Below are positions 1 to 10,984 of a stretch of DNA of 64,000 nt, one piece after another. This DNA comes from Anastatus disparis. Lineage: Eukaryota > Arthropoda > Insecta > Hymenoptera > Eupelmidae. The stretch's first letter is position 1, and each line of letters opens with the position of its first letter. A model generated the notes under the pieces. It did not search any database. It had not been told where the DNA came from and saw only the letters and a program-made list of their open reading frames with translations. The stretch spans positions 4,431,001-4,495,000 of the forward strand of contig JAFFSR010000347.1 of NCBI GenBank assembly GCA_017163975.1, in the 5' to 3' direction. Both the position numbers and the translations under genes were made by a program.

Positions 1-830
1 ATGTCTAACATTTACCGTAAAAGCTTTGAATACCAACATGGAAAATGTACTTCTGATGGTATTGAAATGCTAAAAGTACATGAAGTATTCTCATAGAATA
101 TTAATTTACAGTATTTTCTAATTAAAAGTACATTAAATGACGTCTTTAAATAATTTAAAAACGTATCATTTCTCATAGTATTTATGACTATAATAGTTTA
201 CAAAAAATAATCTCAATTTTAATGTTACGCTTACATTATTACACAACTTTACATTTTCCTGAATATATTTGCAATAATATTTGCTTATATTGTGTAAATA
301 ATTCAAAATTTCAATTAAAAACGGTATTCTAGAAATTAAGCTGATAAATTATTATCAATAAAAAAATCATTTTTATAAAAAACATATATGGAAAATAAAA
401 TTTTGATAAATAAAAAAGTGTTTGTTCTTCGATTTTGGTTTTTATTGGAATTGGATCTTAAATATGTCCAGAGTCATATCCAAAAGGGAAATTTGAGTAG
501 CAAAAACTCCGCGATCAAAATTACTCAAGGACCACCGTGATAATTTTCTTTTACGTAAACATTACGAATACGCCTTAGTTCTAATCAATCATTACTTCTT
601 TTTTTTGCATTTTCATAATAATATCTTTTTCTGAATTTCCTTTATATTAATTCGATTGTTCTCTTACCATTTCCATATTAAATCCTATTATACATAAAGC
701 TCCTTTGTCGTCCATTTCTTTTAATTCTTTTATTTACTTTATTTAATTTAATCTCATCAGTCTTGATTTCAATATCGTTATAATTTATGTGGATATCATC
801 GAAATCCATTAATCATCATTTCATTTGAAA
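1..830. other. AT-rich non-coding flank
   Basis: I see no gene, splice-supported exon, RNA gene or clear repeat boundary here. The sequence is AT-rich with stop codons in all frames. Confidence 0.6.
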
Positions 831-1719
831 AAAAATTGTATCTGAAATGTCGTTATCAATTTCCATCTGGATCGTTTCAAGATTTGAATTCTTCTGTTCA
901 CGATTCATTTCCATGATATTTTTTGTTATGCTAATAAATGCATTTGTCAGTTATTTTCAAGAAATTTAATCTTAGCGATCGTAGTGCTTTGGAGTAAATT
1001 TAAATAAAAATTTAATGTCACTTCAAAATTCCTTTTGAGAATTATTTTTAGGCCCATTACGAACATTTAAGCATCATTTTTAAAGTCAGTTTACATGGCC
1101 AATTTGGAGAAAAATAGATAAGAATAAAAAGAATAATTCAAAACCAAACAATTTTATTTTATTTATAAAAAAAATGCTCAAAAGCGATCAGAACGTAGGT
1201 ATAATAGTAAAAATATAACAAAATTGAAGAATATTGGCTTTATGTTATGGAGCTATTGGGCTCAAATATTAAAAATATTGTCAAAAATTAATTTTATAGC
1301 TACTTACGTATAATATTTAAAGAATGTGAATATTTACATCAATGCCGTCATCTAATATATTCTTTAATTTGTTAAAGATCATGTCATATGTTAGATTTTG
1401 AGCGATTTTGTCGTAATTTGAAATTCGCTTTACTATCAAGGAGAGGTCCTCACTTCTAGGAAACAGATTTGGCTGATACTGCATGTTATGATTCTTTAAT
1501 AAAAAAAATGCACCCGGGTTCTTTCTTTTCGTCAAATAAACCCAAAGATTAAGATAAAGCCATTTTTCGAAAATATTGATAAGTTGATAAACAAGAAAAC
1601 TAAAACTCTCACAGAAAAATAGAAAAAAGATAAAAGAGAGTACAAGTTTGATACTTTGATTTAAACTTTATTGCAACAGGAAGTCTTGCCTAGTTCAAAA
1701 GTTATGGCTTACACAGCAT

Positions 1720-2700
1720 AGAAGATTTCACTGAAATATTTCGGAATCTTCCAATGGAATATTTCAATAGAACTTTCCATGAAGATTCTAGAAAATCTTC
1801 ACGGAATATTTTCAAATATTCTACTGGATTCTTCATTGAAAGCTTCCAGAAATATTTATGGAATATTTTGAAGGAATGTTTATAAACTTTTTCGAAACAT
1901 TCCATGAAATATTTACACAAGCTTTCTGGAATAATTCATGAAATATTAAATGTAATGTTCATCAAATATTTCAGTGAAATGTTTCATGGAAGATTCGAGG
2001 AAAGTTCCATAAACATTTTGCTGAAAAATTCCGAAAAACTTCAAAATCGTACAGCGGAATATTACATAAATCTTCCAGGAATATTTCACAGAAAGATTTA
2101 AGTAATCTTTCGGTGCAATATTCGATAAAAGATTTCAGGAAGATTTTATAAACATTTCGCTGGAAGAACCCAAAAAACTTTAAAATCGTACAGCAGACCA
2201 TTACATAAATATTCCAATAATATTTCACGAAATATTTTACAAAAAGATTTAAATAATCCTCTAATGGAATATTCCATGAAAGATTTAGAAACATTTGATA
2301 AATATTTTTCTGGAAGATTTTGAAAAACTTTAAAACCGTAAAACGGAATATTAAATGAATCTTCCAGAAATATTCTACGGAATATTTCACAAAAAAATTT
2401 AAGTAATCTTCCAGTAAAACATTTCACGAAATATTTTACAAAAAGATTCAAGTAATCTTCTACAAGAATGTTGCATGAAAGATTTTAGAAAGTTCCATAA
2501 ACATTTTGGCGGAAAAACTTTAAAATCGTACAGCGGAATATTACATAAATCTTTCAGTAATATTCCACGGAATATTTCATACAACGTAATCTTTCAATGG
2601 AATATTGTATGAAAGATTCTAGGAGGATTCCATGAAGTTTTCGTTGGAAGGTTGCACGGAATGTTACGGGAGATTTCTAGTGACACAGATAGGGGAATGT
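1720..2700. repeat. Quasi-tandem AATATTCC/GGAATATT array, block 1
   Basis: Dense degenerate repetition of short palindromic words (TTCCATGAAATATTTC, GGAATATT, AGATTT, AATCTTCC) with no fixed long period, although a ~170-base higher-order similarity is visible (for example the recurring AAAATCGTACAGCGGAATATTACATAAAT-type segment, split here only by small changes). The 60-140-codon open frames on both strands are low-complexity by-products (F/K/I/W-rich) and not genes. Confidence 0.7.
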
Positions 2701-2835
2701 TCGTTAAATGGGAGTTTTATCCCCAAGTGGTTGGACGATACCTTACTTACTGTATAAGGAAAAGGATCGGCGCTTTGTTGCGTACAGTCAAAGTAAATAT
2801 GTAAATGCGATTTTATAACTAAATGTCAATGTTTA

Positions 2836-3135
2836 CACTGAAAAATAAGTGGGAAAGAAGCACTACCATCGGTAACGAAACTATACTCTTTTCGTTTCGT
2901 GCGCACAGAGTGCCACTGCGGGAAAACAGTGGTGCCACTGTGGGACAAGAGGAGTACTTCGCATGACGCCAAACGAAATCCCACGTGAGTGGGAATACAC
3001 ATGCACAACAAAAAGAGCTGTTAGCTTCGACAGTGGGGCGTCACGTTCCCCACAAGAGAAAGCATTAGCATTCTTACGGTTTCGTGGAGCAGAAGTACTT
3101 CGAGGGACTCGTGGACTACCACTTATTTTTCAGTG
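2836..3135. mobile_element. MITE, Tc1/mariner-type (TA target), 300 bp
   Basis: Terminal inverted repeats CACTGAAAAATAAGTGG at the left and its complement at the right, each flanked by TA (2834-2835 and 3136-3137). The interior is GC-richer than the surroundings and encodes nothing convincing. The TA duplication and short TIRs are what Tc1/mariner superfamily MITEs show. It sits inside the AATATTCC array, so it inserted after the array formed. Confidence 0.75.
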
Positions 3136-3209
3136 TATGTATGCGTATATGTATTGATGCATGAGTATGTGTTATTATATAATATATATACTATCCCCTT
3201 ACAGCGTTT

Positions 3210-3830
3210 CAAAACCTTATATGAAATATTCCAGAAATATTTCGTGATGGATCTCAAGCTCTGAATCTTTCATCGAAATCTTTCGAAAATCTTCCTGGAA
3301 CATTTCATGAAAGATGTGAGATCACCCAAACGTTCCATTGAAATATTCTTGATATCTTTCAAGAATATTCCATGAAATATTCCAATGTAAGAAGAATCAA
3401 GGACATACGAATATTAGAGGTATATTTCATAGAAGATTTCTGAAATATTCCGAATGTTCCATGCCAATATTCTACGAATCTTCCATGAATATTCCATGGA
3501 ATATTTTACGATGGATTTCTAAAATCTTCCAGAAATATTTTATGGAATATTTCATGAAAGATTCCTTAAATCTTCCATGCATATTCAATGAAATGTTTAT
3601 GAAATGTTTCCAATCTTCCGTTTCAATATTGTGGAAATCTTAATGTTCCAACGAAATATTTCATGAAATATTCCTGCAAGATTCCTGAAATATTTCAATG
3701 AAAGATTTGAGATGACCCAGATTTCCTAATAAAATATTCTTGGAATCTTCTTACAATATTCCATAGAACATTCCTAAAATATTTCGAATCTTCTGTGCCA
3801 ATATTGCAGGAAGCTTTCATAAATATTCCA
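3210..3830. repeat. Quasi-tandem AATATTCC/GGAATATT array, block 2
   Basis: This resumes the same repeat language as 1720-2700 (GAAATATTCC, AATCTTCC, TTCATGAAAGATT) after an interruption that includes the 300-bp MITE. No gene is present. Confidence 0.65.
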
Positions 3831-4704
3831 TGTTGTGGGGGAAGTGATCAAAATACGTAGTAATTTTAAGAAAATATGTAGTATCTTTAATTTGGCATAA
3901 CTTCTGAACCACAAATGTTTTTAACACAATAAGGTTTAAAGTAAAGTGCTCAACTTTTACCTTTTTATCTTCCATGCACTTATTTGTAAGAGTTTTAGTT
4001 TTTCGGTTATTAAAGTTCTTATAAGCACTTCCTGTTATTATATTTTTGAAATAATAACCTAATCCTAGTCTCTGGGCTTATTAAAGGAAAATAAGCGACA
4101 CGGATTCATTCTTTTCATCAAAGAATCATAATCTGCAGTATCAGCCAAATCTGTTTCATAGAGGTGTGAAGACCTCCCCTTATTAGTTGTGCGAATTTCA
4201 AATTACTACTTTTAGTGTATATTAACAGATGTCATCGATGTAAATATTTACATTCTTTGAATACTATGTATCTATACGTAAATAGCTATACAACTATTTT
4301 TCGACATTAATTTTAATATTTGAGCTTAATAGCTCCATAACATAAGACAGATATTTTTCAATTTTATTATAATTTTACTATTGTATCTACGTTCCAAACA
4401 TTTTTGAGAATTTTTTTTATAAATAAAATTGTTTGGTTTTGATTTTTTTTTATTTTGACCTATTTTTCTCCAAATTGATCATGTTAAACGATTTTAAAAA
4501 TGATGCCTAAATTATGTAATGGGCTTAAAAATCATTCTCAGATGGCATTCTGAAGTAACATTAAGTTTTTATTTAAACTTCCTCGGGAGCAGTGTGCGAT
4601 ATCTGAATTTAATGGTATTTTATTGAAACATGGTTTATGATAAGAACTTCTTTTTATTATGTCCGATGGATTATCATTATTAATATTTTTATTATTATAA
4701 TTAT

Positions 4705-5067
4705 GTGAAAATGGAAACATTCTTATTAACTGCGTTTAAAAAATTCCTAATTAATGTAATCGCATTTGAGAAATATCATATCTTAAACAACATAGATATA
4801 AATTATAAAGTATTGCCACAGCAAAAGCAATTGCATAAAGGTCGCAATTATAATTATTTGTTTGTAGTATTGTTTCGAAAACTATACCCAGTTCTGATTT
4901 ATTTGGAAATAATCTGTTTATATAAATCTTATGGTCATCTTGTAGATACTATAGATTTGAACTGTCATATATATGAATTATTTTATTATTATAATACACA
5001 CAAATCTAGAGACCTTTTTCAAAATTTTCGGAAAACAATACTTCTTCATCAGTCGGTACTCAATTAA
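4705..5067 (+). CDS. Unrecognised 120-codon open frame
   Basis: An ATG-started frame of 120 residues with fairly mixed composition, rich in L, Y, F and N. It has a hydrophobic stretch near residues 48-66 (YNYLFVVLFRKLYPVLIYLE), which could be a membrane segment or chance. It lies outside the recognisable repeats, between two foldbacks. I recognise no family. Splice sites, an upstream promoter and a downstream polyadenylation signal were not convincing. It may be chance or a remnant exon. Confidence 0.15.
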   Translation: MKMETFLLTAFKKFLINVIAFEKYHILNNIDINYKVLPQQKQLHKGRNYNYLFVVLFRKLYPVLIYLEIICLYKSYGHLVDTIDLNCHIYELFYYYNTHKSRDLFQNFRKTILLHQSVLN

Positions 5068-5213
5068 TATAGTGCGGTTTTTGAATTAGTAAAGTTGTTT
5101 GCATATTAAATAAGGTGCACCGATTTCAAATATTAACAAATCCTAATATATGAATATCAGTTAACATGGAAACAATTCCACTATACAATTCTTGTCCTTT
5201 AACAATTAATTTA

Positions 5214-5803
5214 TCTTTCTCACCCGGAGAGGCTATGAGCTTCGGGTCACAGATCTTGACGAAACTTTGGAATATATTTTTAGGTACCAAAATATGAGTA
5301 AAGCCAGAGTGGTACGGTCTAACGCTTCGAAAAACTGAAATTATAGACGTTTCCAGTCTTATTTGAAGGAAAATGTAAAAAAAAGCTCCTAATTGAAGTG
5401 TGAATAATCTAGTCTAGAAATGTCTTTAATAAATCAACAGGGACTAAAATAAAAAGTACAGAAAGCAAGCTTTAATTTGTTGTTTTCAGAATTGAAAAAT
5501 AATAATTAGAACCAGAGATATGTTCGTTCAAAGTTAAGAAGCAAGTAAGTACCAAAAATCACAAAATCACTGTCCTTTAGAATTTTGATGATTTTGAAGA
5601 CATTTCTAAACAAGATTATTCACACTTCAATTGGAAGCTTTTTTTTACATTTTTCTTCAAATAAGACTGGAAACGTCTATAATTTCAGTTTTTGGAAGCG
5701 TTAGGCCGTACCGCTCTGGCTTAACTCATATTTTGGTACCTAGAAACATATCTCAAAATTTCATCAAGATCTGTGACCCGAAGCTCATAGCTTCTCCTGG
5801 TCA
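5214..5803. mobile_element. Foldback element, ~590 bp
   Basis: Arms of about 210-220 bases at ~5214-5440 and ~5590-5803 are inverted copies: AGCTTCGGGTCACAGATCTTG on the left matches its complement on the right, as do GGTACCAAAATATGAGT and TCTTATTTGAAG. A ~150-base loop separates them. The element encodes no protein; an apparent 76-codon frame is arm sequence. TIR-only foldbacks like this are non-autonomous DNA transposons. No target duplication could be fixed. Confidence 0.65.
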
Positions 5804-6224
5804 GTCAAACCCATTATTGAAAATTGAAAATCTTTTAAAAATTTTTATTGATTTTAAATGAACTTTTTCTAAAAATATTCACAGTAGAATTGCTTTTGTA
5901 TTAACTAATTGAATTTAGTACAGTTTTACTTTCAAAAGCTAAAAAATAAAAGAAATTATGTAAAATGCTATGAATTAATCGTAATAAGATAAAAACTTAT
6001 AATAAAATTTATAAAAATGATATAACGGTTTGAAAATGGTAAATAATACAATCATTGGAAATAAATGAAAATAATAATATTTATTTTCTATTAACAATAA
6101 ATCTTTCTGAATAATTAAATACATATTTATATAATATTATAATTTTTAAAAGCAATGCAACAAAATATTTATTTTATTACTAATCCTTATACAAAATTAT
6201 TAAATATATATGTATAGTCTAGGC

Positions 6225-7430
6225 GCCAGAGAGGTTTCATAGACTTTTCGAGGTCCATTGCTCCACCAAAGTTTTTTTGATGTATTTTGAACCGCTGAAT
6301 CCAAATTTTTTGGGTAGACAGCCGAGAAATTGTAGGTTTAATTATTATTAACAATTTTTATTAACAATTAAAAATTTTCGTTTTTTCGATCCGGAAAAAA
6401 TTTTTTCGTATTTTTTAGCACATTTTTAAACGAAAATGTTTTAATAACTTTTGTTGTACAATGCATACCCTGGTAGAAAATGAAACGCTTTTTTTACCAT
6501 TTTATGGCCATTGCTTTGAAATGAAGAGCTGAAAATGGGCATTTTCTATGGCCATTATTTTAACCAATATAAAACGTTTTTTTTTCACCTATATACCACT
6601 AACATGTTATACGCATTTTCGAAGATTAAAATGTGAATCGTAGAAACAGAAAAAATACTCATAATTAAATCTCTATAATTATTTGTGTTGTTATTTGTGA
6701 GACAATTTATTTTTTCATTTTTTTTGTATTCATTAAACATATATTTTATAATTTAAACGCGATTGAAACGGTGTATTGGATTTATAGGTTAAAATATTTG
6801 TAGGTACTTAAAATGCCCACTTTATGGACAACATATTTCTATTAGCATTTTTTGTCTATACAAAAAATGAAAGCTCAGCAAAAATTGACTATTTATTAGC
6901 CAATATTGATATGACAAAATATTACTATTAATAATGCCCATAAATTGTATTATACACCATTTTCAATGTTCAAATTTCTGCCAGGGTAGTTTTTGAGAAA
7001 AAAATTCTAGAAGATTTAAAAACCCAATTTTTTGAATTTTAAGGTTCTGCCACGAGCAAACTAATGCCGCTTTTTTAGTGCAGCACACATTAAAATATTT
7101 TTTTGGTATTGTAGTTTGAAAATATAATCAGTTTCTCCAATTTAAATGCAGTGAAGTATTCTATTCTCAAGCTTTTTTTATCGCCTTATAACGTACGTAA
7201 TACAGCATATATGGTGCTTTAAAACTAAGAACATTTCGTTGGCCTTTTCACAGCCATCGTTCCACCAAGATTTTTGTAACTTATTTTGGCTTGCTGAGTC
7301 ATAATTTATTGGGTAGCTAATCAAGACATTGTAAAATTAATTGTTATTAACAATTTTTTTCAACATTCTAAAAAATTTATTTTTTTGATCGGATGAAAAT
7401 TTTTTTACAAAAAATTTGAAATAAAGTGCA
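6225..7430. repeat. Direct repeat pair of ~200 bp about 1 kb apart
   Basis: Segments at ~6235-6420 and ~7235-7425 share an ordered set of words: CC(A)T(T/C)G(C/T)TCCACCAA, then TTATTTTG-type sequence, GGGTAG, a run containing ATTGTTATTAACAATTTTT, and TCGATC/TGATCGG before poly-T. Similarity is clear but diverged. The sequence between them contains a MITE. Function unknown. Confidence 0.45.
6468..6986. mobile_element. MITE, Tc1/mariner-type (TA target), ~519 bp
   Basis: Ends CCCTGGTAGAAA (left) and the complement of CCCTGGCAGAAATTTG (right), flanked by TA at 6466-6467 and 6987-6988. The interior is AT-rich without coding capacity. Short TIRs plus TA duplications indicate a non-autonomous Tc1/mariner-type element. 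Confidence 0.65.
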
Positions 7431-7775
7431 AATCAAATGTTTTGATTTAAATTTCGTTGCATTAAAAAAGCTTTAGTAGTTCAAAAGTTACAAGTAATTA
7501 AAATATGCTAATGAAATAGCGTAAAAAATTGATGACTTTTTATATGCTTAAAAATTAACAAATATGTAGTAATTTTCAATAAATCATAACTTTTGAACTA
7601 TTGAAGATTTTTTAATGCAACAGCGCTTAAATTAAAGCATTTAATTTGCACTTTATTTAATTTTTCATGTATTTTTTTGTAAGAGTCTTAGATGTTTGAA
7701 TATTCAAGTTCTTACTCAAAGGCTCCTTTTTACTATATTTTCGAAAAAATGTCTATATCTTCGTCTAGGGGGCCT
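7430..7775. repeat. Fragment of the CAAGGAGAGG (Harbinger-type) foldback family
   Basis: Contains the hallmark inner-arm words of the complete copies at 52898-53569 and 61355-62025: GCATTAAAAAAGCTTTAGTAG, TTCAAAAGTTA, AATATGTAGTAATTTTCAA, the mirrored set, and TTTTTACTATATTTTCGAAAA. The termini with CAAGGAGAG are missing on both sides, so this is a truncated relic. Confidence 0.55.
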
Positions 7776-7829
7776 ACAGGTCAAAAGTTATATATCGGCG
7801 AGGTGCGCTTTTTGCTTTAAAGGGGTAAA

Positions 7830-8270
7830 AACTACCCTTAAAGTTGAAAAATGGTAAAAATGCCGATTTATGCTTATAAATAATTAAAATAATCTTGGAA
7901 TGTCTAAAATAAGTATTGTTTAATATTGTGGAACATAATTAATGATATTGAGCAATTTTACAACCCTTAAAAACCACCCCTTTGACTCAAAAAAAGAGCA
8001 TATATAGTTTTTAACATTAAAAAATATTTTTATGATACAATTATAGAAAAATATTCACGTTTTAAGTTTATGATATACTTTTTAATTTATTACATTATTT
8101 CAACCCTTAAAAACTACCCCTCATAATGAAAAATAGAAAAAAATAATTTTGAACATGTAAATTATTTTGTAATGACATATTTTTATTAAATTAGACATTT
8201 TTTCACAGTTTATAATGATTTTTATTTTATTGTAACATTTCAACCCTTAAAAACAACCCTTGATGATAAG
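7830..8270. repeat. Spaced repeat, CAACCCTTAAAAACNACCC every ~130 bp
   Basis: The word CAACCCTTAAAAACCACCCC and close variants occur near 7965, 8100 and 8240, with a partial version near 7840 (AACTACCCTTAAAG). Between them lie AT-rich spacers containing TTTTAA and ATATTTTT. This looks like a decayed tandem array of ~130-bp units. Confidence 0.5.
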
Positions 8271-8433
8271 ATGCCAAAAAACGAGTCTTTAGTACTTTTA
8301 ATAATTTAATAACTTTTATTCTATTAATAATATATTTTTTATGTCTTATTATAGAATTTAGAATATATTTAAGTATTTTACATTTGAAAATGACTATTTG
8401 TGGTTAAAATTATAAGACTATCATAACTTAAAA

Positions 8434-8436
<3 letters not shown>

Positions 8437-8465
<29 letters not shown>
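8437..8465. repeat. (ATT)n microsatellite
   Basis: Uninterrupted ATT/TTA trinucleotide run of about nine units. Confidence 0.9.
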
Positions 8466-8466
<1 letters not shown>

Positions 8467-8525
8467 AGAGTAAAATAAAAAAATACAAATATTTAACTTA
8501 AATTTCAAACAAATTTTTTTAAATT

Positions 8526-8738
8526 CTATTCATGATCAATTTCGACTTCTTCTTCTCCTCCTGGATCTGTAATCGGAGGACAGTTTTGACAATTGTCACC
8601 GGAGCATGTTCTACATATCGAGTTACAAAATAATCCTGATTTTCTGCAACTGCAATTAGCACCGCAAGTAGTCTTACAGTTACAAAAAATCATTCTTAGA
8701 AGCTGTTCTGGTGCAGGATGGTTTAGCATTCTTGTAGA
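8526..8738 (-). pseudogene. Isolated terminal exon with Cys-rich CXC-like motif
   Basis: On the minus strand a pyrimidine tract followed by TTACAG at 8742-8739 looks like a 3' splice site. The exon then reads about 70 residues to a TAG. It contains CNCKTTCGANCSCRKSGLFC followed by two more Cys-rich turns ending SGDNCQNC, then an acidic tail (EEEVEIDHE). The pattern C-x-C-x3-C-x3-C-x-C-R-K-x-G-L-x-C is reminiscent of tesmin/TSO1-like CXC zinc clusters that I associate with the C-terminal tails of several arthropod transposon-linked proteins (family assignment from memory). No upstream exon was found; immediately upstream is a (GT)n tract. It is therefore either the last exon of a gene whose other exons lie far to the right, or an exon stranded by rearrangement. 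The longer open frame through the (GT)n tract is not real coding sequence. Confidence 0.45.
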
Positions 8739-8748
8739 CTGTAAAAAA

Positions 8749-8750
<2 letters not shown>

Positions 8751-8785
<35 letters not shown>
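8751..8785. repeat. (AC)n microsatellite
   Basis: About 17 AC units after an A-run. It lies directly upstream, on the minus strand, of the candidate splice acceptor at 8739. Confidence 0.95.
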
Positions 8786-8788
<3 letters not shown>

Positions 8789-8926
8789 GACAAGTAAGAA
8801 AAAGAAGAGAAAAGATATAGAACTCTTATTTGTATGGACGTATCTATCGCACACGGCAGCTGTTTCAAATCGGCAAGCTACATAGTCTCATTTCTTTTCT
8901 TCTACCTGAGTTTATACTTATATGAT

Positions 8927-8951
8927 ATATATATATATATATATATATATC
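8927..8951. repeat. (TA)n microsatellite
   Basis: Uninterrupted TA run of about twelve units followed by a diverged TA-rich stretch. Confidence 0.9.
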
Positions 8952-8982
8952 TACCTATATTATATAGTTATATGAAAAATTA

Positions 8983-9295
8983 ACCCTCGGACCCCCCACA
9001 CTCCTCCACCCCCCACCCCTTCACACCCCCTCGCACCCCTCCACACCCCTCTACACCCCTCCAAACCCCTCCACACCCCTCCACGCCCCTCCACAGCACC
9101 CCCACGGCACCCCCACGACCCCTCCACAAAATAACGTAAAATTGTTTAAAATATTACGATATTTTTTATTGTTGCTTTTATTCTAAGTACCCTCCACACC
9201 CCCCACGTCCCCCGCACCCCTCCACACTCCTCCATACCCCTCCACAGCACCCCCCCACGGCACCCCCACGACCCCTCCACTGCCCCCCACAATAT
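8983..9295. repeat. C-rich minisatellite (CCCCTCCACA-type units)
   Basis: Two blocks (about 8983-9125 and 9190-9295) are made almost entirely of CCCCTCCACA, CCCCTCCACACC and CACCCCCACG variants, separated by 65 bases of AT-rich sequence. The minus strand is correspondingly G-run rich (four or more runs of GGGG within short distances), so G-quadruplex formation is possible. It stands out sharply against ~75% AT surroundings. A 63-codon frame on the minus strand is repeat translation. Confidence 0.8.
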
Positions 9296-9420
9296 AATAA
9301 TGTATGTATTTAAATATACAAACTTAAAACTTAACATAATAATATATAATTTATAATATTAAAATTAATTAATGCTAGAATTAATACAAAAATTTTTTCG
9401 AAAAAATTTTTATTTTCTTT

Positions 9421-9610
9421 ATTTTAAAATGATTATAAAAAACAATTTTTTAAATTATTCAAAATAATATAAAAAATTAAATAAAACATAAATTATAAAA
9501 CAAAATGATTTTTATGGTTACTGGTGAAGGCTTCCATTAATAAAAAGACCTAACGCGTCTTTGGTGGTATCTCTACAAATTTATTTATTTATATCCTCCT
9601 GAAAATAATT
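9421..9610 (-). repeat. Stray copy of the zinc-finger gene 3' end, outside the left inverted terminus
   Basis: Read on the minus strand this is nearly the same ~190 bases as 43744-43935: the last intron end (AAAATTATTTTCAG), a tiny last exon (E-D-I-N-K-stop here, D-D-I-N-K-stop there) and the 3' flank containing GATACCACCAAAGACGCG and GAAGCCTTCACCAGTA. It abuts the left terminus at 9615 on the outer side. It therefore cannot be part of a simple terminal inverted repeat, where it would lie on the inner side. The likeliest origin is a second copy of the same large element next to, or hit by, this one. Confidence 0.75.
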
Positions 9611-9614
9611 TTGG

Positions 9615-9742
9615 CTAGGGGGGGGTACCCCCTGCTCGTTCCACTCGCCAACCTCCATTATAGTTATCATATCAATATAAAATATAACACTTATGCATTG
9701 TTTTATATTAAAATTTTTTTATTATAATATATTTTTATATTA
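9615..9742. repeat. Left inverted terminus of the large element
   Basis: Starts CTAGGGGGGGGTACCCCC, then TGCTCGTTCCACTCGCCAAC, and runs inward to about 9742. The complement of 43945-44071 matches with few differences. The first 20 bases can form a G/C hairpin. The CTAG (or just its TA) is identical at both ends and could be the target duplication or the element's own end. Confidence 0.8.
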
Positions 9743-10487
9743 TACATAATATTATATAATTGTACATTTTTTATTAAATTTTTATTATTGACATAGAAAC
9801 ATGAAAAAAAAATACATAATATTAATTATTTATGTAAAATATCTGAAAAAAATTATTAATAAATTTTAATCATTATTTATGAAATATAGATTAAGTTGGT
9901 TTTTACACAACCTTAAATTTTAAATCTTTTAGATTTTTATCATTGTGAAATCATAAATTTTTTAGTAAAATTTTTTAATATTATCATTTGATATATTTAA
10001 ATGTATACTTAAGATTTTGAAGATTTATAGGATTATTTTGTTATAATTCCTGTTTGATATCTTTTTTCTTAATCTGACATTTTATAAATACATCAAAATT
10101 TTTTAAATTATTAATTATTAATAGTTTTATATAATGTTTAATATTTTATATAAATATTATATTAAATATTAAAAAAAATAATTTTTAATTATTTCATTAT
10201 ATTAATTCAACATAATGTTTGATATATTTAAATATAAATTTAAGATTTTTAAGATTTAAAGGATTATTTTGTTATAATTCCTGTTTGATATCTTTTTACT
10301 TAATTTTACATTTTAGAAATATATCAATTTTTCGTTCATAAAATTTAATCTTAATAAAATATTAAACATTTCATAAAAATATTGAATTTATAATTTAAAT
10401 AAATAATAAATTTAAAAAAATATATCATAATATTTTTTTTAAAATGTGTGCAATGTTCAATAAATATCTTGAATATATTTCGTAATT
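9743..10487. other. AT-rich interior with a 110-bp direct repeat
   Basis: No gene is seen. Two direct copies of about 110 bases (near 9985-10095 and 10210-10320) share TTTGATATATTTAAAT, AGGATTATTTTGTTATAATT and CCTGTTTGATATCTTTTT. Lying between the terminus and the replicase, they may be remnants of a subterminal repeat; no function can be assigned. Confidence 0.6.
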
Positions 10488-10823
10488 TTAATTTAGATAA
10501 AATTCATTTATTGGTTCATTTAATGTTATTTTATATTCTATAATTTTATTAGTGTAATATTTATAATATTCTGGTACTTGTTTCCAATTATGAAATGCTA
10601 CTTTTTCATTATCTTCACCAATATATGAATTTATTAAATTATTTAAAATAGATATTTCAGTATTATCTGAACTATTATTATCAGCAAGATTTTCTAAATA
10701 ATATTCATACTCTTCCTCATAATTTAAATAATCTTCAATGTTATCATTTAAACTATCCATCATTTCTTGATCATTTACATTATCAATAATAACGTATTGA
10801 CCTTCAATTGCATTCCATTCCAT
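10488..10823 (-). CDS. Small acidic protein, 111 aa, unrecognised
   Basis: Intact single frame immediately downstream (same strand) of the replicase, separated from its stop by a (TA)n tract. It is strongly acidic in its first 75 residues (runs such as NYEEEYEYYLENL) and then has a more ordinary segment, NWKQVPEYYKYYTNK, near residues 78-92. No signal peptide or membrane segment is visible. Codon use is as AT-rich as the replicase. The position suggests an accessory gene of the same element, transcribed toward the left end, but I recognise no domain. It could also be the surviving last exon of a longer gene. Confidence 0.4.
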   Translation of the reverse strand: MEWNAIEGQYVIIDNVNDQEMMDSLNDNIEDYLNYEEEYEYYLENLADNNSSDNTEISILNNLINSYIGEDNEKVAFHNWKQVPEYYKYYTNKIIEYKITLNEPINEFYLN

Positions 10824-10839
10824 TTTGTTATGTGTTTAA

Positions 10840-10842
<3 letters not shown>

Positions 10843-10901
<59 letters not shown>
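10843..10901. repeat. (TA)n microsatellite
   Basis: About 29 uninterrupted TA units between the replicase and the acidic ORF. Confidence 0.95.
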
Positions 10902-10904
<3 letters not shown>

Positions 10905-10984
10905 TTTTATAAATACGATACCTGTAAACAATAATAATTAAATTATATAAACAATTAATATAAATAATTAAATTATATAAATTA

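Larger units (their letters stand above)
960..4580. repeat. Large foldback (inverted repeat) with array in the loop
   Basis: About 700 bases at roughly 960-1720 reappear inverted at roughly 3850-4570. Matched stretches include AACCAAACAATTTTATTT, ATGTTATGGAGCTATT and AATATTTACATC on opposite strands. Within each arm lies sequence related to the CAAGGAGAGG-ended Harbinger-type foldback family seen at 52.9 and 61.4 kb (around 1437-1540 and 4085-4190). The loop holds the AATATTCC-rich array and a MITE. The arms have diverged by scattered indels, so the foldback is old. Outer limits are approximate, and no target duplication was identified. Confidence 0.6.

Noticed and set aside
1971..2451. Minus-strand frames of 100-139 codons rich in F, K, W, N
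   Set aside because: They are translations of the AATATTCC-type array, overlap each other in two frames and repeat internally; not genes.
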